A DNA stretch of 19,671 bases, taken from assembly GCA_036518955.1 (NCBI GenBank), contig DATDMG010000242.1, positions 1 through 19,671 of the forward strand, written 5' to 3'. Below the pieces are notes generated by a model. It did not search any database, was not told the DNA's origin, and was given only the letters and a program-made list of their open reading frames with translations. The stretch comes from DATDMG01 sp036518955 (GTDB lineage Bacteria > Actinomycetota > Actinomycetes > Actinomycetales > Kineosporiaceae). Below, piece after piece: positions 13,968-19,058 of the stretch; the first letter of the stretch is position 1, and the number at the start of each line of letters is the position of its first letter. A program made the translations under genes and the position numbers.

Positions 13968-14043
13968 GGCGCCCGGTCGGCGCCCGGTCGGTGCGCTCGT
14001 CGCGGGGCCCGGGTCGCCGCTCACTGCGGGCCCGGTCGCCGCT
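13968..14043. repeat. Short GC-rich direct repeats after proC
   Basis: An 11-bp unit GGCGCCCGGTC is repeated in tandem (13968-13989), followed by two near-copies of GGGCCCGG(G)TCGCCGCT (14005-14021 and 14028-14043). They fill most of the 185-bp gap before the J-domain gene. No gene or clean terminator is seen here; simple slippage repeats in GC-rich DNA are the likely origin. Confidence 0.5.
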
Positions 14044-14093
14044 GCGGGGCGACACGCCGGGCGGCTGGCCGCGCCGGATGGCCGCTTCGCGAC

Positions 14094-14099
14094 TAGCAT
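14094..14099 (+). promoter_or_regulatory. Possible -10 element (TAGCAT) for the J-RCC1 gene
   Basis: TAGCAT is the only TANNNT match in the upstream gap. It would give a leader of about 40 nt with a GGGGAG Shine-Dalgarno, unlike the leaderless neighbours. No -35 is evident. Confidence 0.35.
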
Positions 14100-14144
14100 C
14101 CTGGGGACCGCGATCGGCCGTCGGCGGCCGCACGGGGAGTGGCG

Positions 14145-15410
14145 ATGGGTCTGCGCAGCGCGGACGAGGTCGCGCGTCGGATCGCGGACCTCGGGTTCCA
14201 CGACGCCTACGTCCTTCTCGGCGTCCCCGCGGACGCCTCCACCGAGCAGATCGTCCAGGCGTACCGGCGCGTCATGTCGCGCGCGCATCCCGACGTCGGC
14301 GGGTCACCGGAACGAGCGCAGTTGATCAACTGCGCTTACGAGGTGCTGACCCGCTACCGGGGCGCGTACGACGCGCGTCGCGGCCGGCCGCACCGCTCGG
14401 AGGGTGACGACGCGTCGGACGCCGGCCCCTCGCCGTGGCGCGTCGAGCCGGAGCACCTGGCCGAGGACGACGACCAGGAGGTCCCCGGGGGCCGTCGGCG
14501 GCGGGCCTGGTTCGTCGTGTTCGGGGTGGTGACCCTGGTCCTGGGCGTGGTGGCAGGGCGCCAGCTGACCGGCGTCTTCGGCTCCGCCGACACCGCCCAG
14601 CCCGAGCACTGGACGACGAGCCGGCTCGGCAGCCGCCCGGTGGGCGCCTCGACGAACGGCACGGCCACGGCGTCCGGGTCCGCGGGTGCGGCAGCCTCGA
14701 CGTGGTCCGCGAACGGTGCCCCGGCGGCTCCGGTCGGCACGGCGAGCGGCAGTACGGCCGGCGCGAGCAAGGGCTCGGCGGCCGAGGGTGCCGTCGCCGC
14801 GTCCACCGACCCGGGCGGTGCCGCCGCGGCGCCCCTGGCTGGGCCCACGGGTGTCGGCGCCTCGCCGTCCGGCTCGCCGTCGGTCACGCCTCCGCCGCCC
14901 GGCCACCAGTGCGTCGTCCGGCCTGACACGTCCCTGTGGTGCTGGGGCGCCGGGGGCCGTGGCGAACTCGGCAACGGCGCCCTGCGGGACACCGCGACCC
15001 CGGTGCGCGTCGGTCCTCCCGTGGATCGCTGGCTCACCGTGGCCGCCGGAGCCCGTACCAGCTGCGCCCTGCAGGCCGACGCCGGGTTGTGGTGTTGGGG
15101 CGACAACAGCTTCGGCCAGCTCGGTGACGGAACGACCACGCTGCGCAGCCTGCCGGTCCGGGTCGCGGCCGGGACGGCGTGGCTCGCCGTCGCCACCGGC
15201 ACCCACACCTGCGCCGTCCGTGCCGACCACACACTGTGGTGCTGGGGTGCCGGCGAGCACGGCGAGCTGGGCGACGGGACCTCCACCCGGCGGGGCGTGC
15301 CAGGCCAGGTCGGTGCCGAGGGCAGCTGGGCGGCGGTGACCGTCCAGGAGGCCCGGACGTGCGCCGTCCGGCAGAACGGGACGACGCTCTGCTGGGGCGC
15401 GATGGCCTGA
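14145..15410 (+). CDS. J-domain / transmembrane / RCC1-repeat fusion protein
   Basis: The 421 residues show three modules. Residues 19-79 are a J-domain (DAYVLLGVPADASTEQIVQA, AYRRVMSRAHPDVGG) with an intact HPD at 48-50, the motif that stimulates Hsp70 ATPase. RRRR (117-120) and one hydrophobic helix (122-138) follow, so the J-domain should be cytoplasmic. Residues 139-255 are a Ser/Gly/Ala/Thr-rich linker. Residues 256-421 hold four RCC1-type units of about 51 residues (C-x-LWCWG-x-G-E/QLG(D/N)G), the last ending at TTLCWGAMA. A full RCC1 propeller usually has about seven units, so this may be a partial blade set or need a partner. The start ATG 14145 has GGGGAG 5 nt upstream, better than GTG 14139. 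It lies between proC and acuC. The function is unknown. Confidence 0.88.
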   Translation: MGLRSADEVARRIADLGFHDAYVLLGVPADASTEQIVQAYRRVMSRAHPDVGGSPERAQLINCAYEVLTRYRGAYDARRGRPHRSEGDDASDAGPSPWRVEPEHLAEDDDQEVPGGRRRRAWFVVFGVVTLVLGVVAGRQLTGVFGSADTAQPEHWTTSRLGSRPVGASTNGTATASGSAGAAASTWSANGAPAAPVGTASGSTAGASKGSAAEGAVAASTDPGGAAAAPLAGPTGVGASPSGSPSVTPPPPGHQCVVRPDTSLWCWGAGGRGELGNGALRDTATPVRVGPPVDRWLTVAAGARTSCALQADAGLWCWGDNSFGQLGDGTTTLRSLPVRVAAGTAWLAVATGTHTCAVRADHTLWCWGAGEHGELGDGTSTRRGVPGQVGAEGSWAAVTVQEARTCAVRQNGTTLCWGAMA

Positions 15411-15413
15411 TGC

Positions 15414-15429
15414 GGCCGGTCGGCCGGCC
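15414..15429 (+). terminator. Small hairpin after the J-RCC1 stop
   Basis: GGCCGG (15414-15419), loop TCGG, CCGGCC (15424-15429), beginning 4 nt after the stop codon. The stem is short and GC-only, without a U-tract, so this is a weak call. Confidence 0.35.
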
Positions 15430-15552
15430 CGTTCCGGGTCCGCGATCCGGGCCCGCGCCCACCTCCGCCGGCCCCCGCCGGCCGTCACGATCCGTGGTGG
15501 CGGTGGATTCCCCGTCCGGCGACCGCCGCGCCCGTCCGGCGCGTGCGGGGTC

Positions 15553-15588
15553 GTGGCCCTGCCTGTCCAGGGCCACGCTGGGTACCGT
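15553..15588 (+). promoter_or_regulatory. acuC promoter: 9-bp inverted repeat over the -35 region plus -10 TACCGT
   Basis: GTGGCCCTG (15553-15561), a 6-nt loop and CAGGGCCAC (15568-15576) are a perfect inverted repeat ending 6 nt before the predicted -10 TACCGT (15583-15588). The -10 is itself 6 nt before the GTG at 15595. The repeat covers where a -35 would lie, so it is well placed as an operator; it might instead be a terminator for the upstream gene. Confidence 0.5.
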
Positions 15589-15594
15589 GTCGGG

Positions 15595-16776
15595 GTGGAG
15601 GCGCTGCGGCTGGTCTGGGACGAATCGTTCACCCGGTACGACTTCGGTGTGGGGCACCCGATGTCGCCGGTGCGGCTCGACCTCACCGCCCGGCTCGCTC
15701 GAGACCTCGGCCTGCTCGCGCACGCCGGCGTCCAGGTGGTCGGGGCCGAGCCGGCACCCGACGACCTGCTGCTGACGGTCCATCGACCCGAGTACGTGGC
15801 GGCCGTGCGGCGGTCGTCCGTGCCGCCGTTCCCCCGGGACGAGGAGTGCGGGCTCGGCACCGAGGACGTCCCGGTCTTCGAGGGCATGCACGATGCCAGC
15901 GCCCGCATCGTGGCGGGTACGGTCGACGTCGCGCTGGCCGTCTGGAGCGGCCAGGCCACGCACGGGGTCAACTTCACCGGCGGCATGCACCACGCGATGC
16001 CGGGCCGGGCCAGCGGGTTCTGCGTCTACAACGACACCGCGGTCGCGATCAGGGCGGTGCTCGACGCCGGCGCCGAGCGGGTCGCCTACGTGGACGTCGA
16101 CGTCCACCACGGCGACGGCGTCGAGCACATCTTCTGGGACGACCCGCGCGTGCTGACCGTCTCGTTGCACGAGACCGGCCGCGTGCTCGTCCCCGGGACG
16201 GGGTACCCGCACGAGATCGGTGGGCCGAACGCGGAGGGGAACGCCGTCAACGTCGCCTTCCCGCCCGGGACCTCGGACGCCGGGTGGCTGCGCGCCTTCC
16301 ACGCCGTGGTGCCGCCGCTCGTCACCGCGTTCCGGCCGCAGGTGCTGTTCACCCAGCACGGCTGCGACTCGCACGCGCAGGACCCGCTCGCCCACATGGC
16401 GCTCTCGCTGGACGGCCAGGTGGAGTCCTACCGGGCCCTGCACGAGCTCGCCCACGACGTGGCGGACGGCCGTTGGGTCGCGGTGGGAGGAGGCGGGTAC
16501 GAACTCGTGGACGTCGTCCCCCGGGCGTGGTCCCACCTGGTCGGCATCGCCGCGCACCACCCGATCGAGCCGACCGCCGAGGTGCCGCAGTCCTGGCGCG
16601 AGTACGTGGTGGAGGCCCTCGGCCGGCCCTCGCCGCACCGGATGACGGACGGTCGCGAGCTCTGGTACCGATCCTGGGCGACCGGGCACGACCCGGAGAA
16701 CGCCGTCGACCGGGCGGTGATGGCCACGCGCAAGGCCGTGTTCCCGCTCCACGGGCTCGACCCCTGGTTCGACTGA
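15595..16776 (+). CDS. acuC: AcuC-type class I histone-deacetylase-family protein
   Basis: The family is zinc-dependent; bacterial AcuC deacetylates acetyl-lysine on proteins such as acetyl-CoA synthetase. The 393 residues keep all catalytic positions: the His132-His133 dyad (GGMHHAMP), zinc ligands Asp169 and His171 (DVDVHHGDG) and Asp258 (HGCDSHAQDPL), and the catalytic Tyr302 (GGGGYE). The N-terminal YDFGVGHPMSPVRL is also typical. GTG 15595 is chosen because TACCGT lies 6 nt before it and the protein then starts as other AcuC proteins do; the upstream GTG at 15553 lies inside an inverted repeat and would add 14 residues. No acetyl-CoA synthetase gene is visible nearby, so the target is unknown. 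Confidence 0.94.
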   Translation: MEALRLVWDESFTRYDFGVGHPMSPVRLDLTARLARDLGLLAHAGVQVVGAEPAPDDLLLTVHRPEYVAAVRRSSVPPFPRDEECGLGTEDVPVFEGMHDASARIVAGTVDVALAVWSGQATHGVNFTGGMHHAMPGRASGFCVYNDTAVAIRAVLDAGAERVAYVDVDVHHGDGVEHIFWDDPRVLTVSLHETGRVLVPGTGYPHEIGGPNAEGNAVNVAFPPGTSDAGWLRAFHAVVPPLVTAFRPQVLFTQHGCDSHAQDPLAHMALSLDGQVESYRALHELAHDVADGRWVAVGGGGYELVDVVPRAWSHLVGIAAHHPIEPTAEVPQSWREYVVEALGRPSPHRMTDGRELWYRSWATGHDPENAVDRAVMATRKAVFPLHGLDPWFD

Positions 16777-16790
16777 AGCCCGGTCTTCAG
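16773..16790 (+). terminator. Weak hairpin at the end of acuC
   Basis: CTGAAG (16773-16778), loop CCCGGT, CTTCAG (16785-16790). It overlaps the acuC stop codon (16774-16776). The 6-bp stem lacks a T-run; termination here is uncertain. Confidence 0.3.
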
Positions 16791-16840
16791 CCAGTTCCTG
16801 GCCGACGCACGGCGTGCCTGCAGCCGCCGCCGACCATCGG

Positions 16841-16873
16841 TTAACTCCGGCCGTGATGCCATGTCAGGTATGA
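16841..16873 (+). promoter_or_regulatory. AT-rich element and tiny ORF (MPCQV) before the membrane gene
   Basis: TTAACT (16841-16846) is a possible -10. An ATG 9 nt later (16856) opens a five-codon frame whose TGA (16871-16873) overlaps an in-frame ATG of the membrane gene (16870) as ATGA. It may be a coupling device or chance; the ATG at 16861 is another start. Confidence 0.25.
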
Positions 16874-17226
16874 CCCTCCACCTCGTGGACCTGGCCCGGC
16901 ACGCCGCGAGAGTCCTGCTCGAGCCGTTCGCGCAGCCGGTCCGGGTGATGCGCGGCGTGGTGTCGGCAGCCCCTGGCCTGGCCCTGGTGCTGCTCGGCGT
17001 CCTGGTCGTGACCATGGTCATGGCGGCGCGCGGGAACCGGCTCGCCGCCCTCGCGGCGATCCCGCTCGCACTCGCGTGGTTGGTGTTCAACACGCCCTTC
17101 GAGGGGCCGACCCTCGTCGTCCTCAGCTGGTCCCACGGGATCACCGCGACCGACCTGATCTCGGTGGCCGCCCTCGCGATCTCCGGTTGGCGGCTCACCG
17201 GAGCAGTGGTGGCCGGCCTGCGCTGA
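16861..17226 (+). CDS. Small three-helix membrane protein, function unknown
   Basis: The 121 residues have an amphipathic N-terminus (LHLVDLARHAARVLLEPFAQ) and hydrophobic segments near 34-56 (GLALVLLGVLVVTMVMAA), 60-77 and 94-120, the last two separated by a short NTPFEGP loop. No motif identifies a function. The start is uncertain: ATG 16861, or ATG 16870, which overlaps the stop of a tiny upstream ORF; neither has a strong Shine-Dalgarno. The gene lies 84 bp after acuC on the same strand and may share its transcript. It is followed by about 200 bp of non-coding DNA before the HTH gene. Confidence 0.7.
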   Translation: MSGMTLHLVDLARHAARVLLEPFAQPVRVMRGVVSAAPGLALVLLGVLVVTMVMAARGNRLAALAAIPLALAWLVFNTPFEGPTLVVLSWSHGITATDLISVAALAISGWRLTGAVVAGLR

Positions 17227-17345
17227 CGCCGGCCGGCGGATCGGACGTCCTGCTCGAACGCCCCGGAAGTCCCGCCCGCCCCATCCGCTGACCTGCTGTC
17301 ACGGCACGATCTCGCACTATTCGCCTGTCCGATTCGCCCCGAACA

Positions 17346-17374
17346 TTCCCTGGTGTTACGGAAGAGTTTAAGGT
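17346..17374 (+). promoter_or_regulatory. Possible promoter of the small HTH gene (TTCCCT-17-TAAGGT)
   Basis: TAAGGT (17369-17374) lies in the most AT-rich patch of the gap between 17227 and 17426; a poor -35 TTCCCT (17346-17351) is 17 nt upstream. It predicts a leader of about 45 nt. The remainder of the gap (17227-17345) shows nothing I recognise. Confidence 0.45.
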
Positions 17375-17426
17375 GGTCACAGAGTGCAGGGGCCGGGAGG
17401 CTGACGCGGATGGAGGGGCGTGTGCG

Positions 17427-17621
17427 ATGGCCGGAGACTTCGCCGAGGTTCGCTTCCTGACGGTTGCGGAGGTGGCGTCCATGATGCGGGTGTCACGGAT
17501 GACCGTGTACCGGTTGGTGCACAACGGGGTGCTGCCCGCGGTGCGGGTCGGGCGCTCCTTCCGGGTACCCGAGCAGGCGGTCCACGACTACCTTCGGCAG
17601 TCCTTCGTCGACACTGCCTGA
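17427..17621 (+). CDS. Small helix-turn-helix (excisionase/BldC-like, MerR-type) DNA-binding protein
   Basis: The 64 residues are almost entirely one winged-HTH of the helix_turn_helix_17 type: FLTVAEVASMMRVSRMTVYR (10-29), LVHNGVLPAVRVGRSFRVPE (30-49), then QAVHDYLRQ. This matches the conserved actinobacterial protein beside bS22 (Rv0500A in M. tuberculosis). Related BldC-type proteins bind direct repeats cooperatively; the target here is unknown. ATG 17427 is chosen for the GGAGGGG upstream (8-nt spacing) and because it begins at the usual family start; the frame also opens at GTG 17373, which falls in the promoter. A 10-bp direct repeat just downstream, before bS22, is a candidate site. 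Confidence 0.9.
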   Translation: MAGDFAEVRFLTVAEVASMMRVSRMTVYRLVHNGVLPAVRVGRSFRVPEQAVHDYLRQSFVDTA

Positions 17622-17626
17622 CGCTC

Positions 17627-17646
17627 GGGCGGCCCCTGGTCCGCCC
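17627..17646 (+). terminator. GC hairpin after the HTH gene
   Basis: GGGCGG (17627-17632), an 8-nt loop and CCGCCC (17641-17646), starting 5 nt past the stop codon. Placement suits a terminator, but the stem is only 6 bp. Confidence 0.4.
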
Positions 17647-17668
17647 ACGGCGTCGTGCGTCGTGGTGA

Positions 17669-17703
17669 GCTCGCGCGGACGGCTCGCGCGGCACGAGTAA
17701 GCT
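17669..17703 (+). promoter_or_regulatory. Direct repeat and predicted -10 upstream of bS22
   Basis: GCTCGCGCGG occurs at 17669-17678 and 17682-17691 (13-bp period), ending 6 nt before a TAAGCT -10 element (17698-17703). The repeats cover the -35 to -12 region and could bind a direct-repeat regulator such as the neighbouring HTH protein. The leader to the bS22 GTG would be about 100 nt. Confidence 0.45.
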
Positions 17704-17810
17704 TGGCCCCCTGGCCTGACGCGCCGCACGCGCCCGGGCCCCGGCGAGAAGCTCTCGAACGACTGCACCACCCCGATCGCACCGACGACCGTTGACGACT
17801 GTGAGGACCT

Positions 17811-17909
17811 GTGGGCTCCGTCATCAAGAAGCGCCGCAAGCGCATGGCCAAGAAGAAGCACCGCAAGCTACTGCGGAAGACGCGTCACCAGCGCCGCAAC
17901 AAGAAGTGA
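17811..17909 (+). CDS. Small ribosomal protein bS22 (AURKAIP1/COX24-type), 32 aa
   Basis: The 32 residues (MGSVIKKRRKRMAKKKHRKL, then LRKTRHQRRNKK) are nearly all basic and match the actinobacterial 30S protein called bS22 in mycobacterial ribosome structures (Rv0500B). It sits in the small subunit near the decoding region. The start is GTG 17811; GAGG lies 4 nt upstream. The gene is often missed because it is so short. Its position between the HTH gene and the epimerase is as in M. tuberculosis. A 10-bp hairpin follows the stop, suggesting a separate short transcript. Confidence 0.93.
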   Translation: MGSVIKKRRKRMAKKKHRKLLRKTRHQRRNKK

Positions 17910-17924
17910 CGTCGCGATGGCCCG

Positions 17925-17959
17925 CTGCTGGCGGTGAAGGTCTTGTCCGCCGCCAGCAG
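17925..17959 (+). terminator. 10-bp hairpin downstream of bS22
   Basis: CTGCTGGCGG (17925-17934), a 15-nt loop and CCGCCAGCAG (17950-17959) form a perfect inverted repeat 15 nt after the bS22 stop and 55 nt before the epimerase gene. It probably terminates or attenuates transcription, uncoupling the abundant bS22 message from the epimerase gene. Confidence 0.55.
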
Positions 17960-18014
17960 GTGATCGTCGGAGCCCCGCTCGCAGCCGCGGGCCGGGTCGA
18001 GCCCAGGGGGTGAA

Positions 18015-19058
18015 GTGGAAAGGACTGTTCTGGTCGCCGGGGTGTCCCGATACCTCGGCGGCCGGTTCGCGCGCCTGCTGACCGCCGACCCCGGGGTGGC
18101 GCGCGTCATCGGCGTCGACGTCGTCCCACCGCCGCACGACATCGGTGACGCCGAGTTCGTCCGCGCCGACATCCGCAACCCGGTCATCGCCAAGGTGATC
18201 AGCAGGGCGGGCGTGGACACCGTCGTCCACATGAACGTCATCGCCACGCCGACGAGCGCGGGCGGGCGGGTCTCGATGAAAGAGATCAACGTGATCGGGA
18301 CGATGCAGCTCCTGGCCGCCTGCCAGAAGGCCGCCGGGGTCCGGCGGCTGGTGGTGAAGTCGAGCTCTGGCGTGTACGGCTCCAGCCCGCGTGATCCCGC
18401 ACTGTTCACCGAGGACACCGGCGCCAAGGTGCTGCCACATGCCGGCTGGGGCAAGGACTCCGTCGAGGTCGAGGGCTACGTGCGCGGCTTCTCCCGGCGC
18501 CGGCCGGACGTCAAAGTCGTCCAGCTGCGGTTCGCCAACATCATCGGCCCAAGGGTCCGGACGTCCCTCACCGACTACTTCAGCCTCCCCGTGCTGCCGA
18601 CCGTGTTCGGGTTCGATCCGAGGTTCCAGCTGCTGCACGAGGACGACAGCCTGGAGGCGCTGCGCCTGGCCACCGTCGGCGATGCCACCGGCGTGATCAA
18701 CGTTGCCGGCGGCGGCGTCCTGCTGCTGAGCCAGGCGGCACGCCTGATGGGTCGGCCGACCGTGCCGGTCGTCCAGCCGGCCACCGGAATGGTGGGCCGG
18801 GTACTGCGCCGGTTCGGTGTGGTCGACTTCACCGGGGAGCAGCTGCGATTTCTCTCCTACGGCCGGGTGCTGGACACCACCCGGATGCGCACCGTATTGG
18901 GACTCACCCCGAGGTACACCACTCGGGAGGCGTTCGTCGACTTCGTCCGTGCCCGTCGGTTGACCGGACCGCTCTCCGCCGATGTCATCGAGGGGGTCGA
19001 GCGCGCGGCGCTCGCGGGTATCGATCGGCTTCGGGTCTTGGCAGGGAGTGACGCATGA
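18015..19058 (+). CDS. NAD-dependent epimerase/dehydratase family protein (Rv0501/GalE2-like)
   Basis: The 347 residues are an extended short-chain dehydrogenase-like fold. The nucleotide loop VLVAGVSRYLGGRFARLL (5-22) replaces the usual TGxxGxxG. VIGVDVVPP, FVRADIRNPVIAKVI, VVHMNVIATP and VVKSSSGVYGSSP follow. At the usual catalytic YxxxK position the sequence is GWGKDSVEVEGYV, so Trp145 replaces Tyr and no Lys is at +4, which makes classic epimerase chemistry doubtful. It is placed as Rv0501 (galE2) after bS22. The start is GTG 18015 with an AGGGGG run 5 nt upstream. Its stop overlaps the next ATG (ATGA at 19055-19058), so the two genes are translationally coupled. Confidence 0.88.
   Translation: MERTVLVAGVSRYLGGRFARLLTADPGVARVIGVDVVPPPHDIGDAEFVRADIRNPVIAKVISRAGVDTVVHMNVIATPTSAGGRVSMKEINVIGTMQLLAACQKAAGVRRLVVKSSSGVYGSSPRDPALFTEDTGAKVLPHAGWGKDSVEVEGYVRGFSRRRPDVKVVQLRFANIIGPRVRTSLTDYFSLPVLPTVFGFDPRFQLLHEDDSLEALRLATVGDATGVINVAGGGVLLLSQAARLMGRPTVPVVQPATGMVGRVLRRFGVVDFTGEQLRFLSYGRVLDTTRMRTVLGLTPRYTTREAFVDFVRARRLTGPLSADVIEGVERAALAGIDRLRVLAGSDA

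Noticed and set aside
14935..15410. RCC1 units taken as a tandem DNA repeat
   Set aside because: The roughly 153-bp units are similar in protein motif but diverged in DNA; this is an old domain repeat, not a recent DNA repeat.
15411..15552. Missing RCC1 units lost by frameshift after 15410
   Set aside because: No CxLxxDGxLWCWG-like coding is seen in any frame downstream, so the four-unit end looks genuine rather than a recent break.
14304..16752. Overlapping 560- and 572-codon minus-strand frames
   Set aside because: Antisense to the J-RCC1 gene and acuC, both of which have clear domains; no domain in the shadow translations.
17376..17390. BldD-box-like sequence (GTCACAGAGTGCA region) before the HTH gene
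   Set aside because: About six of nine conserved positions of the TnACnCWGnGTnA consensus, as I recall it, match; too weak to claim without conservation.
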